64,000 nt of DNA from Candidatus Paracaedimonas acanthamoebae. GTDB taxonomy: Bacteria > Pseudomonadota > Alphaproteobacteria > Caedimonadales > Caedimonadaceae. Made by a program: the position numbers and the translations under genes. This document shows, piece after piece, positions 52,927 through 63,074 of this stretch. The stretch covers positions 1 through 64,000 of the forward strand of contig JAFKGL010000011.1 of NCBI GenBank assembly GCA_017307065.1, written 5' to 3'. The stretch's first letter is position 1; the number at the start of each line of letters is the position of its first letter. The notes under the pieces are model-generated. The model saw only the letters and a list, made by a program, of their open reading frames with translations, was not told where the DNA came from and searched no databases.

Positions 52927-53027
52927 TATATGGTGTTCCTTATGCGACAAGCATCTTTTATAAATCACTTTCAGTAAGAACTGATTTCGTTATACTGAAG
53001 CAAAGGCAACCTGTCGATTAAACTCTT

Positions 53028-53915
53028 ATGTTGGATGAAAAAATGATGCAACAAATTACATTTTGTTCTGGTCTTGCTGATCTTAAAGATCATTATGATT
53101 CTTTTATTGTTGATTTATGGGGTGTCATTCATGACGGATATCAGCTTTTTCCCAATGTACTCAATGCTCTGAAGAAAATTTCTGAGGCTCAAAAAGAAAT
53201 TATATTTCTGTCAAACTCGCCGCGTCGTTCTTCAATTTTAGCCAAAAATCTTGATGAATTACAGATTCCAGAAACCCTTTATAAAGCTCTTTATAGCTCC
53301 GGAGAAGATGCTTACAGGGCGTTAAGTCAACCTCGTAAAGCCCCTTATGATCATTTAGGATTCAAGGCTTATGCGTTAAGTCAGCCTATTCATCAAAGTC
53401 TTTACTATGATCTCGATCTTGAAACTGTTGAATCGATTGAAGACGCAGATTTTATTTTAAATACCGGCCCTCAAAACTTTAAAGTCCAAGAATATCAAGA
53501 CGTTCTCCAACAAGCGCTGCCCCTCAAACTCCCGATGGTGTGTGTGAATCCCGATATTTCCGTGGTTCATGGAGGAAAATTGACCTTGTGTGCAGGCGCT
53601 CTTGCGGAGGCCTATGAAAAAATGGGGGGAGAGGTTCGTTATCATGGAAAACCTTACCCGAGTGTTTATCACTCTGTGACTGACATGTTTACAAAGAAAG
53701 ATTTAAAACGAACATTGGCGATTGGAGACTCTCTTATCACGGATATTAAAGGTGGGAATACTTTTGGAATCGATACAGCCTTGGTCATGACAGGACTTTT
53801 CGAACAAGAATTTGGTCATGAGTTTGATCCAGAGTTGGGAATGCCCAAACTCACAACATCATGCCTGCAAAAAGGGGTGAAGCCTACGTATCTTCTCCCC
53901 CAATTTCAATGGTAA
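53028..53915 (+). CDS. HAD-superfamily class IIA hydrolase (TIGR01459 type)
   Basis: A 295-residue HAD protein: motif I VDLWGVIHDG (Asp29), FLSNSPRRSS for motif II, and AIGDSLITDIKGGNTFGIDTALV for motifs III/IV, with a NagD-like cap in between. The DLWGV variant is standard for the alphaproteobacterial TIGR01459 group and not a loss. The family is of uncharacterised phosphatase type. No clear RBS before ATG 53028; an ATG at 53043 is also possible. It is transcribed alone and converges with suhB. Confidence 0.85.
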   Translation: MLDEKMMQQITFCSGLADLKDHYDSFIVDLWGVIHDGYQLFPNVLNALKKISEAQKEIIFLSNSPRRSSILAKNLDELQIPETLYKALYSSGEDAYRALSQPRKAPYDHLGFKAYALSQPIHQSLYYDLDLETVESIEDADFILNTGPQNFKVQEYQDVLQQALPLKLPMVCVNPDISVVHGGKLTLCAGALAEAYEKMGGEVRYHGKPYPSVYHSVTDMFTKKDLKRTLAIGDSLITDIKGGNTFGIDTALVMTGLFEQEFGHEFDPELGMPKLTTSCLQKGVKPTYLLPQFQW

Positions 53916-53916
53916 T

Positions 53917-54723
53917 CTATTTTTGAAGCATCTTGAGCAACGGCTCATAAAGATACGCATTTGCTGCAACGATAGAGCCTGTTTTTAAGGGATCTTTCCC
54001 TCCATTGATGTCAGAGGCATATCCTCCGGCTTCCTGCACAAGGATCAATCCTGCGGCTAAATCCCAAGGCGCAAGCTGAGGTGAGACAAAACCTTCACTC
54101 CGCCCTGCAGCAACGTAAGCTAAATCCAATACAGACGCCCCAAACTGACGCAAAGCCGCCACATGAGGACGAATATTTTCACATATTAATGAAAATTTTT
54201 CCGTTTCCTCTGAACGTTTATAAGGTCTTTCTGTCGTAATAAGAGCTTCGCTTAATTCTTTCCGGCCTGAAACGCGAAGGCGACGATCATTTAAATAAGC
54301 ACCCTTACCTTTTTCGGCATAAAATAGTTCGTCTTTAATAGGATCATAAATAACGCCCGCGATAATCTCATTTTCAAACTGAAGAGCTATTGACGTGGCA
54401 AAATGCGGAATCCCATGAAGAAAATTGGTCGTTCCATCAAGCGGATCCACAATCCAACGATGCTGTGAGTCGGAACCCGGGATCTCCCCTGATTCTTCGA
54501 GAAGAAAACCGAAGTCTGGCCGGGCTTTTTGAAGTTCAAAACGAATCGCTTTTTCTGCGCGATGGTCCGCTGTTGAAACAAAGTTTCCCGGGCCTTTTCT
54601 TGAGACTTGAAGATGTTCAACTTCATTAAAGTCGTGGATAAGACCTCGTGCCGCTTTCAACGCAGCCGAAGACATAACAGTCATTAAAGAAGATCTAATT
54701 TTAGTACGAGTCGCTGTTAGCAT
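53917..54723 (-). CDS. suhB: Inositol monophosphatase family protein (SuhB)
   Basis: A 268-residue Mg-dependent phosphatase of the IMPase superfamily. Metal-binding motifs are WIVDPLDGTTNFLHG (about 92-106) and WDLAAGLILVQEAGG near 216-230, with LLEESGEIPG supplying the first glutamate. SuhB also takes part in rRNA transcription antitermination in E. coli. It begins two bases after the efp stop on the same strand, and the efp-suhB pair recurs in alphaproteobacteria, so the genes are probably co-transcribed. Confidence 0.92.
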   Translation of the reverse strand: MLTATRTKIRSSLMTVMSSAALKAARGLIHDFNEVEHLQVSRKGPGNFVSTADHRAEKAIRFELQKARPDFGFLLEESGEIPGSDSQHRWIVDPLDGTTNFLHGIPHFATSIALQFENEIIAGVIYDPIKDELFYAEKGKGAYLNDRRLRVSGRKELSEALITTERPYKRSEETEKFSLICENIRPHVAALRQFGASVLDLAYVAAGRSEGFVSPQLAPWDLAAGLILVQEAGGYASDINGGKDPLKTGSIVAANAYLYEPLLKMLQK

Positions 54724-54725
54724 AA

Positions 54726-55292
54726 TTAATCTTTTGCTCTCTCAACATAGGTATTATCAGCTGTATTGACAACAATTCTTGTTCCTGACTCAACATGAGG
54801 TGGAACCATTACACGCACGCCGTTTTCGAGAATCGCTGGCTTATACGACGATGCAGCTGTCTGTCCTTTGACAACGGGCTCAGCCTCAACAATTTTGGCG
54901 ATGGCCGTATCTGGAAGGCTAATCCCCACAATCTCTCCTTCATAGGACGATACTGTGACAATCATACCTTCTTGCAAATAGACGGCAGGCTCCCCCACAA
55001 GGGATTGGTTGACGGTGATCTGATCAAATGTTTCTTGATCCATAAAAGTTAATTCTTCATCTGCCCCATAGAGATATTGATATTCTTTCTCGTCAAGACG
55101 CACCCGTTCAACTGTTTCGCTGGAACGAAAACGTTCATTCAATTTTGTGCCACTACGAATGTCTTTAAGTTCAACTTGCATATAGGCGCCACCCTTACCA
55201 GGTTGCGTATGCTGAATTTTGGTTGCAACCCAAAGACGAGACTTATGCTCAATAATGTTACCCGGACGAATATCGTTGCCATTGATTTTCAT
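54726..55292 (-). CDS. efp: Elongation factor P
   Basis: A 188-residue three-domain translation factor that relieves ribosome stalling at polyproline. The KOW-like N domain has the tip loop TQPGKGGAY with Lys33 at the position modified by EpmA/EpmB in E. coli; the OB domains follow, with VVKGQTAASSYKPAILENGVRVMVPP near the end. No modification enzyme gene is seen in the window. TTTAGAGGAAACA gives an RBS. Upstream on the same strand is tRNA-Asp. Confidence 0.97.
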   Translation of the reverse strand: MKINGNDIRPGNIIEHKSRLWVATKIQHTQPGKGGAYMQVELKDIRSGTKLNERFRSSETVERVRLDEKEYQYLYGADEELTFMDQETFDQITVNQSLVGEPAVYLQEGMIVTVSSYEGEIVGISLPDTAIAKIVEAEPVVKGQTAASSYKPAILENGVRVMVPPHVESGTRIVVNTADNTYVERAKD

Positions 55293-55365
55293 TGTTTGTT
55301 TCCTCTAAAAATAACTTTTGCCTTTGTTGTAATGCTTTTAGTTAGTAAAAGACAAGAAGAGAAAA

Positions 55366-55442
55366 TGGCGGGAGTGACGGGACTCGAACCCGCGACCTCC
55401 TGCGTGACAGGCAGGCGCTCTAACCAACTGAGCTACACCCCC
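55366..55442 (-). tRNA. tRNA-Asp (GTC)
   Basis: Complete 77-base tRNA with encoded CCA. Acceptor GGGGGTG pairs with CACTCCC (one G-U), anticodon stem CCTGC/GCAGG holds loop CTGTCAC (anticodon GTC), and the T-arm is GCGGG-TTCGAGT-CCCGT. It lies upstream of efp. Confidence 0.96.
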
Positions 55443-55522
55443 ATTTATATGGTGCCTCTTTAGGTACCTCTGTTTCTGGGAATCGTCAAGTAAAAATTCA
55501 CTTTTTCCAAAGTTGTTATTAC

Positions 55523-56437
55523 TTATGAATGTTTTCCTATAAAATCACAAATATCATCACATGAACAAGAAAGAACCTTGTGCGTCTTAAAAAAGTCTGC
55601 AACAGGCATATAAAGTTCATAATTACTGTCTTGATTGAATTTCCCATTTCCGACATTAAACGCAGATTTTCTCTCATTTTCTAAACCGACATACCCCTCT
55701 AACGTCCAAAAAAATTCTGCGGACAAATCCCGAAGCACTTGATCTTTTGTTGCAGGATCATAGTCAGAACTTAATAGTTTTAGAAATTTTAAATCTTTAA
55801 GCGTGCTTTCAAAAGCCTTCGAAAAAAGAACGTCTTTTTGGGCCTTATGGTCATAGTCTTGCACTTTCTCAAGCCAACTTGCCATTAAAGATACAGGTGA
55901 TTCTTCAGATAATGCTTCTTTTAAATTTATCATCTTTAAACGTTGAAAAAAATTAGACCTCTCTAAAATGAACGGGTTTTCAGGTGAAATGATAGATTGT
56001 GAAGACATATTATCTTTTATAATCAAATGATTAAAATGAATTCCGCCTAAAAGATCTTTGGGATTATTCGGCGCATCAAAAAAGTGACTTTGTGTAAAAT
56101 TTAAGCCTTTAAAAGAAGAAATATTTATTGCTTTAAGTTCAGGCATTTTTAATCGCGTTAAACTCACCCAAGAGCTTTTGGAAGAAGCGCTTTTCGCTGT
56201 GATTTGCCCAAGCTGAGAAAATGTTGTTGCTTTAAAATTTTTTGGAGCCAAATTTATAGATAGACTTTGCTCTTTCTCCTTAAAAATCTCCTTAATTCTC
56301 GGTAAAATATTCGCATAATCCTGACTCAGATAAGCAACCTGAAGAGATGTTAGAAAAAACAATGTATTCAAAAGAACAAAATTAAAAGGAGGTCTTTTAA
56401 ATATAAAAAATAAAGTATGATTAAAAACTGAACGCAT
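55523..56437 (-). CDS. Membrane-anchored or exported protein of unknown function
   Basis: A 304-residue protein with an N-terminal hydrophobic segment (FNFVLLNTLFFLTSLQVAYLS, about residues 19-39) acting as signal anchor or signal peptide. The rest is mixed alpha/beta with no motif I know. The extreme C terminus has a CSCDDIC cluster of three cysteines near residue 292-298. It is monocistronic, between tRNA-Asp and the parS site. No homology suggested by eye. Confidence 0.6.
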   Translation of the reverse strand: MRSVFNHTLFFIFKRPPFNFVLLNTLFFLTSLQVAYLSQDYANILPRIKEIFKEKEQSLSINLAPKNFKATTFSQLGQITAKSASSKSSWVSLTRLKMPELKAINISSFKGLNFTQSHFFDAPNNPKDLLGGIHFNHLIIKDNMSSQSIISPENPFILERSNFFQRLKMINLKEALSEESPVSLMASWLEKVQDYDHKAQKDVLFSKAFESTLKDLKFLKLLSSDYDPATKDQVLRDLSAEFFWTLEGYVGLENERKSAFNVGNGKFNQDSNYELYMPVADFFKTHKVLSCSCDDICDFIGKHS

Positions 56438-56730
56438 TGTGAAGCCTCCCCTTCCCGAATATTAATAAAAAATAAGGCTGTCACCGACGAAGGTTTCCGC
56501 TTTTATTTGTCTTCACCGCCAAACAAAAAGATGACATTTAAAGGTCATCACGGCTGAGCTTCTTTTAACTCTTATGAGCACCTCTAATACTCAAGATCAT
56601 AATTTAAAATGAAAGAGAGTCAAGAGAGAAGAATTATAAAAAAATATCATTCATAAACAAAGGATTAATAAAAAATAACTTCTTTTTTTTGTGCTTATTT
56701 TAGGCTTTTTTATTATAGGAGCTTGGCGTT
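56438..56730. other. Intergenic spacer
   Basis: Close to 300 bases with a GATGAC/GTCATC hairpin near 56530-56548 and otherwise AT-rich sequence. It contains the promoter region of the leftward unknown gene. No ORF of note. Confidence 0.5.
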
Positions 56731-56756
56731 AAAAATGTTTCACGTGAAACATTTTT
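56731..56756. promoter_or_regulatory. parS: parS centromere site
   Basis: TGTTTCACGTGAAACA at 56736-56751 matches the 16-base ParB-binding parS consensus perfectly; flanking A and T residues extend the palindrome to 26 bases (56731-56756). ParB nucleates here for chromosome segregation. Chromosomal parS sites cluster near the replication origin in most bacteria, including Caulobacter. It is intergenic. A secondary role as a hairpin terminator is conceivable, but the exact consensus argues for parS. Confidence 0.9.
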
Positions 56757-56813
56757 TCTCTCCAAAAATCCTTTTAAATTCAAATAATTACCCATAAAAA
56801 ATCTTCGGGCATA

Positions 56814-56844
56814 AAAAAGCCTTGAGTAAACCTCAAGGCTTTTT
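56814..56844 (-). terminator. Bidirectional intrinsic terminator after the parvulin gene
   Basis: GCCTTGAG (56819-56826) pairs with CTCAAGGC (56832-56839) around TAAAC, flanked by A5 on the left and T5 on the right, so the hairpin can terminate in both directions. It lies 19 bases beyond the stop of the leftward parvulin gene. Confidence 0.9.
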
Positions 56845-56862
56845 AAGAAATCTATAAATACT

Positions 56863-57735
56863 TTATTTCTTGGCAGGCTCTTCTACTTTTTTGTCGCCAC
56901 CAATTTCAGGCTTACCTTCTTGGTTAAAGCGTTCAATTGCTGCTTTATCTCTTAAACTTGTCACAAGCTTAAGCATGCTTTCTTCTAAAACAGCGGCTTT
57001 CAATTGCTCTTGAACTTCTTCAAACTTAGGGGCCTTAACTTTACGCTTATCGTCCACTTTGATCACATGCCAACCAAATTGTGTTTTAACAGGTGTCTCT
57101 GAAATTTTACCTGGAACTAACGCAAAAGCTGCATCTGCAAATTCCTTAACCATGTCTCCTTTACGGAAATAACCAACATCTCCGCCTTCTTGAGCACTAG
57201 CTTTATCAATGGATTGCTCACGCGCAATTTTTAAGAAATCAGCACCTTTCTTAAGATCTTCAATGATTTTCTTAGCCGCAGCTTCATCTTTTACAAGAAC
57301 GTGACGGGCTTTAACTTCCATTTCATCCTTCGGCAAACTTGCAACTAATCTGTCATAACGCTCTTTAACCGCTGAATCCGTTACAAAGCTCTTTAATTCC
57401 TTAGAAAGATAAGCTTGAACAAGAACTTGCTCTGTGGCTTGCTGAATAGCTTTTTGAACATCCGCATCTTTCTCAAGTCCAGCTTTTTTAGCAGCCTCAA
57501 TCAAAAGCGTGATATCAATCATTTGATCGCGTAAGGTTGTAAATAATTTATCCTTATCTTTTGCTCCACTTAAAACTTGTGGAGGAAGAGCCTTTTCTAA
57601 ACGGGTCACTTCTTTAAGTTTAATTTCTTTACCGTTGACTTTTGCGACAACAGCTTCTTCATTGGCCGCGATGACTTGGGAACCAAAAGCAAGAAATGTT
57701 GCAAAGGCTGTCGTGATCATAAAACGAGATAACAT
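56863..57735 (-). CDS. Periplasmic parvulin-type peptidyl-prolyl isomerase
   Basis: A 290-residue exported foldase: signal peptide (MLSRFMITTAFATFLAFGSQVIAA), a helical SurA-N-like chaperone region to about residue 140, and one parvulin domain at about 142-231 (KARHVLVKDEAAAKKII, EQSIDKASAQEGGDVGYF, FALVPGKISETPVKTQFGWHVIKV). It resembles alphaproteobacterial PpiC/PrsA-like proteins that help fold envelope proteins. The lysine-rich tail (VEEPAKK) is usual for the group. Divergent from secA and ended by a strong terminator. Confidence 0.9.
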   Translation of the reverse strand: MLSRFMITTAFATFLAFGSQVIAANEEAVVAKVNGKEIKLKEVTRLEKALPPQVLSGAKDKDKLFTTLRDQMIDITLLIEAAKKAGLEKDADVQKAIQQATEQVLVQAYLSKELKSFVTDSAVKERYDRLVASLPKDEMEVKARHVLVKDEAAAKKIIEDLKKGADFLKIAREQSIDKASAQEGGDVGYFRKGDMVKEFADAAFALVPGKISETPVKTQFGWHVIKVDDKRKVKAPKFEEVQEQLKAAVLEESMLKLVTSLRDKAAIERFNQEGKPEIGGDKKVEEPAKK

Positions 57736-57920
57736 TTATATTCCTTTCTTAACGTTTTTTTAGATAATTTATTTATGTAATGTTGCATATGGTACGAGGA
57801 ATTCATAAGAACGCAACAAAAATCTTATGTTTATAGCATTTATGCTTGCTTATCTCTAGTAAGCATGGGTAAATCACCATTTAGTAAGTAAAAGTAAATT
57901 TTAAGGTTCGAGGTCTTTTG

Positions 57921-60707
57921 ATGTTTGTCAGTTTTATCCAAAAAGTCTTTGGTTCCGCTAATGAGCGCACCATTAAGAAGCTGAAACCCCAAATTGAAGC
58001 GATTAATGCCTTGGAACCTGATCTTCAAAAACTCAGTGATACAGAACTTAAAGCTCGGACAGGATGGTTTAAAGAGCGCCTTGCAAAAGGAGAATCTTTA
58101 GATACTTTATTGGAAGAAGCTTTTGCAACTGTTCGAGAAGCAAGTAAACGCATTATGAACATGCGCCACTTTGATGTCCAGCTTATGGGCGGAATCATGC
58201 TTCACAAAGGAAACGTCATTGAAATGGCAACCGGTGAAGGAAAAACTTTAATTGCAACTCTTCCTGCTTACCTTAATGCTCTCGAAGGAAAAGGGGTACA
58301 CGTGGTCACGGTCAATGACTATTTAGCCCAACGTGACGCGAATTGGATGGGGAAAATTTATGAATTTCTTGGCTTAAGTGTTGGATGTATCCAACATGAA
58401 TTAAGTGATGCCGAGCGTCAAGACGCTTATAATCGTGACATTACTTACGTTACTAATAACGAACTTGGATTCGATTATTTAAGAGATAATATGAAGTTCC
58501 GTCTCAGCGATATGGCTCAACGGTCCTTTAATTATGCCATTGTGGACGAAGTTGATAGTATTTTAATCGATGAAGCTCGAACTCCTTTGATTATTTCAGG
58601 ACCCGCTGAAGATTCTTCTGAACTTTATCAACAGGTAAACACTTTAATTCCTCAATTAACCGCTACTGATTATGAAAAAGAAGAGAAATCTCGCTCCGTT
58701 ACTTTAACGGAACAAGGGTCTCAGAGAATTGAACAACTTCTTGAAAATATTGGATTACTTAAAGGTGGATCTCTTTATGAAATTCAAAATATTTCATTAG
58801 TTCATCACGTCAACCAAGCCTTACGGGCCCATAAATTATTCACTAAAGATGTCGACTATATGGTGAAAGACGATAAAGTCATTATCATTGATGAATTTAC
58901 AGGTCGTATGATGGAAGGACGCCGTTATTCAGAAGGCCTGCATCAAGCGCTTGAAGCCAAGGAACGCGTCTCTATTCAGATGGAAAATCAAACACTTGCA
59001 TCAATTACTTTCCAAAATCTTTTCCGAATTTACTCAAAACTCTCTGGGATGACTGGAACAGCCAAAACAGAAGCCGCAGAATTCAGCGATATCTATAAAC
59101 TTGACGTTGTCCAAATTCCCACGAATCTTCCAATGTCTCGACAAGATTTAGATGATGAAGTCTATCGAACAGCAACAGAAAAATACAATGCGATCATCAC
59201 TCTTATTGAGGAATGTCGCCAGAAAAAACAACCTATTCTCGTGGGAACAACAAGCATTGAAAAATCTGAGTTGATCTCAACACTTTTAAAGCAACGTAAA
59301 ATTCCGCATCAAGTTTTGAATGCGCGTTACCATGAACAAGAAGCTGTCATCGTGGCTCAAGCGGGACGCTCAGGGGCCATTACAATTGCCACAAATATGG
59401 CTGGCCGAGGAACTGACATAAAGTTAGGCGGCAACCTTGAAATGCGCCTTTCCCAAGAATTAGAAAATGTGACAGATGCCAAAGAACGAGAACGCCTCAC
59501 CCAAAAAATTCGTGAAGAACTGCTCCAGGCAGAACAGGAAGTTAAAGCTGCTGGAGGTCTTTATGTTATTGGAACGGAACGTCATGAAAGCCGACGGATT
59601 GATAATCAGTTGCGAGGACGTGCGGGACGCCAAGGTGATCCTGGAAAATCTAAATTCTTCTTATCCCTTGAAGATGACTTAATGCGCATTTTTGGGTCTG
59701 ATCGCCTGGATAATATGCTGCAAAAACTGGGCCTTGAAGAAGGTGAAGCCATTATTCATCCTTGGATTAATAAAGCCCTTGAAAGAGCCCAGCAAAAAGT
59801 TGAAGGGCGCAACTATGATATTCGTAAACATCTGCTGAAATATGATGATGTCATGAATGATCAGCGCAAAATTATTTATGAACAACGTCGTGAAATGATG
59901 GAGACAGATGATGTTTCTGAGCTTGTTCAACATATGCGTGAAGATGTCATTGACAAATTAATTAGTACTTTTATTCCTGCCAACGTTTATCCCGATCAAT
60001 GGGAAGTTAAAGGCCTGCATGAAGAATGTTTACGGCTTTTTAATCTTGATTTACCTCTTTCAGAATGGGCTCAAGAAGAAGGCATTGCCGATGAGGCTTT
60101 AAAACAACGAATTGTTAACGCTGTTTCTGAAAAACTTTCCGCCAAAGAAACTTTGTATGGAACAAGCATGATGCATATGGCAGAAAAAAGCATCCTTTTG
60201 AGAGTGTTAGACCAAGCCTGGAAAGATCATCTCCATGGGCTTGATCATTTGCGTCAAGGAATCAATTTACGCGCTTATGCTCAACGAGATCCGTTGAACG
60301 AATATAAACATGAAGCTTTCCTTATGTTCCAAGAAATGCTTTCTCGAGCCCGTGAAATGGTCGTTTCTGCGCTTTCTCACCTTGAACTTTATCAACAAAC
60401 AGAAGAAGAAATTTTTGAGGATGCTGTTGAGGATCTTGAAGAACAAAATAAAAAAATAAAACTTGGGCAAAGTGAGTTTTCAGAGATAAAAGCTACAAAA
60501 AAAGCGCCTCAATCTCTGAAAAGCCGCCTCACAGATGCAAAAAGAAAACAAAAAACACTTTCATCTAGTGGATCTTCTAAAGAGAAAAAAGCCACATCAA
60601 AAAAAGATGCTCCAAAAAAAAGTGATGAAGCAGCGCCAACGCGTAACTCTTTATGCCCTTGCGGTTCTGGAAAACGCTATAAGCATTGCCATGGTCAAGA
60701 CGCTTAA
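57921..60707 (+). CDS. secA: Preprotein translocase ATPase SecA
   Basis: A 928-residue motor that drives proteins through SecYEG. Walker A is MATGEGKTL, Walker [21 protein letters not shown]; the preprotein-binding, IRA2 ([20 protein letters not shown]) and helical domains are all present. The C-terminal zinc motif [17 protein letters not shown], used for SecB and lipid contact, is intact, preceded by a Lys-rich linker. ATG 57921 is chosen with GAGG seven bases upstream; an in-frame TTG at 57918 is less likely. It overlaps the convergent hydrolase end by four bases. Confidence 0.98.
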   Translation: MFVSFIQKVFGSANERTIKKLKPQIEAINALEPDLQKLSDTELKARTGWFKERLAKGESLDTLLEEAFATVREASKRIMNMRHFDVQLMGGIMLHKGNVIEMATGEGKTLIATLPAYLNALEGKGVHVVTVNDYLAQRDANWMGKIYEFLGLSVGCIQHELSDAERQDAYNRDITYVTNNELGFDYLRDNMKFRLSDMAQRSFNYAIVDEVDSILIDEARTPLIISGPAEDSSELYQQVNTLIPQLTATDYEKEEKSRSVTLTEQGSQRIEQLLENIGLLKGGSLYEIQNISLVHHVNQALRAHKLFTKDVDYMVKDDKVIIIDEFTGRMMEGRRYSEGLHQALEAKERVSIQMENQTLASITFQNLFRIYSKLSGMTGTAKTEAAEFSDIYKLDVVQIPTNLPMSRQDLDDEVYRTATEKYNAIITLIEECRQKKQPILVGTTSIEKSELISTLLKQRKIPHQVLNARYHEQEAVIVAQAGRSGAITIATNMAGRGTDIKLGGNLEMRLSQELENVTDAKERERLTQKIREELLQAEQEVKAAGGLYVIGTERHESRRIDNQLRGRAGRQGDPGKSKFFLSLEDDLMRIFGSDRLDNMLQKLGLEEGEAIIHPWINKALERAQQKVEGRNYDIRKHLLKYDDVMNDQRKIIYEQRREMMETDDVSELVQHMREDVIDKLISTFIPANVYPDQWEVKGLHEECLRLFNLDLPLSEWAQEEGIADEALKQRIVNAVSEKLSAKETLYGTSMMHMAEKSILLRVLDQAWKDHLHGLDHLRQGINLRAYAQRDPLNEYKHEAFLMFQEMLSRAREMVVSALSHLELYQQTEEEIFEDAVEDLEEQNKKIKLGQSEFSEIKATKKAPQSLKSRLTDAKRKQKTLSSSGSSKEKKATSKKDAPKKSDEAAPTRNSLCPCGSGKRYKHCHGQDA

Positions 60708-61573
60708 AGATTTATAATAAGCTCTCTGAGATCCACGATAGGATGAGGTTGGCTTGAAGAATCTCCGACTCGATCATATTGCTGCACAGCAATAATTTTC
60801 TTTTCGGGGTAGATATAAAGACGCTGCCCCAGATGACCCTGTGCCGCAATAATATAAGGATTTTCATAAATCCACCAAAGAAGTCCACAAGCTGGCGTCC
60901 CTATCGATGTTTTTGTGGTCATGAATGAAATCCATTCTTGACTCAAAACAGAGGCTCCCTTCCAGGATCCTTGATCGAAAATAAGCTGTCCAATTTTTAT
61001 GAGTTCTTCAGCAGAGATTTTAAGGCCTGAAGCCCCATAAATATGACCCACTTGATCATAGCGCCATTCAAAATTTTGTATTTTTAAAGGAGTGAAAAGA
61101 ACGTCCTTGATAAATTCGTCGGCTGGTTTTCCTGTTACTTTTTGAATCACCCCAGGAATCAAATTTGTAGCTTTATTATTATAGTTATATTTTTCGCCTG
61201 GAAGGCTGGTAAGTTCTGCGCATAAAGATAATTGAACAGCATCTGGGGCTCTGATGATATCTTCATACGTCGGATCATCTTGTAGCCCAGAGGTATGCGT
61301 TAATAAGTGCCATAACGTGATTTGTTGCTTATGTCCTTGATCCCATTCTGGGAAGAAATGATAGATTGGTGTCTGAAGATCTTTTATCCTTTTTTGATCC
61401 CATAAAATACCAATCGCAAGCCCCATAATCGACTTTGTAATTGAATATGATTGCAATAAAGAATGGGGTTTCCCCCAATTCAGAAGAACGTCGTTTTCTT
61501 TTTGAATAAAGACACGCGCAAGATGAGAAGAAATTGCTTGTTCTTGAATTTCATGAAGAATCGTCGATGACAT
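60704..61573 (-). CDS. Beta-lactamase-fold serine hydrolase
   Basis: A 289-residue class C beta-lactamase/DD-peptidase-fold protein (PF00144). The SxxK nucleophile motif is SITKS (near residue 52), Y-x-N appears as YNYNNKA, and WEYRYD-like segments follow. There is no signal peptide, so it acts in the cytoplasm, probably as an esterase or peptidase rather than a beta-lactamase. ATG 61573 has AAAGGG directly upstream; a longer frame to 61609 overlaps rluB. It follows rluB on the same strand by 11 bases. Confidence 0.8.
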   Translation of the reverse strand: MSSTILHEIQEQAISSHLARVFIQKENDVLLNWGKPHSLLQSYSITKSIMGLAIGILWDQKRIKDLQTPIYHFFPEWDQGHKQQITLWHLLTHTSGLQDDPTYEDIIRAPDAVQLSLCAELTSLPGEKYNYNNKATNLIPGVIQKVTGKPADEFIKDVLFTPLKIQNFEWRYDQVGHIYGASGLKISAEELIKIGQLIFDQGSWKGASVLSQEWISFMTTKTSIGTPACGLLWWIYENPYIIAAQGHLGQRLYIYPEKKIIAVQQYDRVGDSSSQPHPIVDLRELIINL

Positions 61574-61584
61574 TTTTTCCCTTT

Positions 61585-62280
61585 TTAATCGATTCCTTTT
61601 ATGAGGCATGCTTTAACTTGACCAACAGCTAAATCTCCAAGACTATACGGTCCATACGCCACCCTAATAAGTCGTGAAACTTGAACATTTAAGTGAGTCA
61701 TTAAATTTCTCACTTCGCGATTTTTCCCTTCAAAAATGGCGACTTCTAACCATGTATTAAGGCCAGAACGTTTTAAAATCGTCACGTCCGCTCCTTGGTA
61801 GTGTATGCCTTCGAAGGTAATTCCTTTGGCAATTTCTTTAAGTTTACTCTCCTGAAGATGACCATACACTCGAACATGATAAACACGTTTTAAATGAGTC
61901 GACGGAAGTTCTAATTTGCGAGCCAATTCACCATCGTTAGTTAACAGCAATAAACCTTCAGTCATTCTATCGAGACGTCCCACAGAAATGACGCGCGGCA
62001 AATCTTTGGGTAAAGCTTCAAAAATCGTCGGACGGTTTTCAGGATCGTTGTGAGAGGTGATAAGTCCTTTTGGTTTATGATAAAGCCAAAGACAGGAAGA
62101 TTTCTTAGACGGTAAGGGTTTCCCATCTACAACGATGACATCCTGTTCGGAGACAGTAATAGCTGGAGAATCTAAAAGAGTCCCATTCAATTGGACGCGG
62201 CCACTTTCAATCCATCTCTCAGCTTCACGACGAGAACACAGCCCAGAACGAGCCATCAATTTAGCAATTCGTTCGGTCAT
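61585..62280 (-). CDS. rluB: Pseudouridine synthase of the RluB/RsuA family
   Basis: A 231-residue enzyme with an N-terminal S4 domain (RIAKLMARSGLCSRREAERWIESGRVQLNG, residues 4-33) and the catalytic GRLDRMTEGLLLLTNDG with the active Asp, plus EGKNREVRNLM. RluB modifies U2605 of 23S rRNA; distinguishing it from RluE/RluF/RsuA by eye is uncertain. ATG 62280 overlaps the upstream stop by four bases (ATGA), so translation is coupled to the amidotransferase gene. A TTG at 62289 extends the frame but is less likely. Confidence 0.88.
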   Translation of the reverse strand: MTERIAKLMARSGLCSRREAERWIESGRVQLNGTLLDSPAITVSEQDVIVVDGKPLPSKKSSCLWLYHKPKGLITSHNDPENRPTIFEALPKDLPRVISVGRLDRMTEGLLLLTNDGELARKLELPSTHLKRVYHVRVYGHLQESKLKEIAKGITFEGIHYQGADVTILKRSGLNTWLEVAIFEGKNREVRNLMTHLNVQVSRLIRVAYGPYSLGDLAVGQVKACLIKGID

Positions 62281-63044
62281 TTTTGGCAAGCCGAAATAAA
62301 AGCCTCAAAGATTTTATAATCATAGGACGTACTAAGATGTTCTGGATGCCATTGAACACCTAAACAAAATCGCTCTCCGACATGTTCAATCGCTTCAATA
62401 ACGCCATCCGAAGCGGACGCAACCACTTTTAGGTTATCTCCAAGTTTTTTAATCGCTTGATGATGAGTACTATTTACTTGGATTTCTGAGGTTTCCCATA
62501 ACTTAAATAAAAGACTCTCTTTTTCAACATGAATCCAATGAGTTGCTTGGTGTTTTGGTTCTGTTTGTTCATGCGAAATAGATGACTCCACCGTGGCAGG
62601 AATATGTTGGATAAGAGTTCCCCCCATCAACACATTAATCAGTTGATGCCCTCCACAAATCCCTAAAATAGGAAGATTTTTCTGATAGGCGGCCTGGGCG
62701 AGTTTTAATTCAAAAGCTGTTCGAGATGCTTTACAAACCACCCGTTCATGACAAATCTTCTCTCCATAGTGAGCCGGATCAATATCATAATCGCCCCCGG
62801 GAATTAAAAGCCCTGAGATCAACTTTACAAAGTCAGGAATCTGGTCACAATGATGAGGTAAAAGGATCGGAATTCCGCCGGCCTGTTCAATCACGCGCGC
62901 ATAATTCTCTCGTAAAGCATACCAAGGATAAGCCGAATAGGTCGGTCGATCATCCCAATCTAAAACAATTCCAATAACAGGTTTTACCATAAAATTAGAG
63001 GGCCCATTGACCCTTCCTCCAAAATTCTCTTTAATACGACTCAT
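62277..63044 (-). CDS. Class I glutamine amidotransferase-like hydrolase, PuuD family
   Basis: The 255-residue protein matches PF07722 (gamma-glutamyl-gamma-aminobutyrate hydrolase). The catalytic triad is Cys in LGICGGHQLINVLMGG, and His and Glu in GVQWHPEH; GLLIPGGDYDIDP and STHHQAIKKLG are family segments. PuuD releases GABA in putrescine breakdown, but no puu genes are near, so another gamma-glutamyl substrate is possible. The start is uncertain: an ATG at 62990 lies closer to the usual family N terminus, though without a better RBS. Coupled to rluB. Confidence 0.85.
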   Translation of the reverse strand: MSRIKENFGGRVNGPSNFMVKPVIGIVLDWDDRPTYSAYPWYALRENYARVIEQAGGIPILLPHHCDQIPDFVKLISGLLIPGGDYDIDPAHYGEKICHERVVCKASRTAFELKLAQAAYQKNLPILGICGGHQLINVLMGGTLIQHIPATVESSISHEQTEPKHQATHWIHVEKESLLFKLWETSEIQVNSTHHQAIKKLGDNLKVVASASDGVIEAIEHVGERFCLGVQWHPEHLSTSYDYKIFEAFISACQK

Positions 63045-63074
63045 TTTAAAGTGTTTAAGTTGAAAGAATCAATC

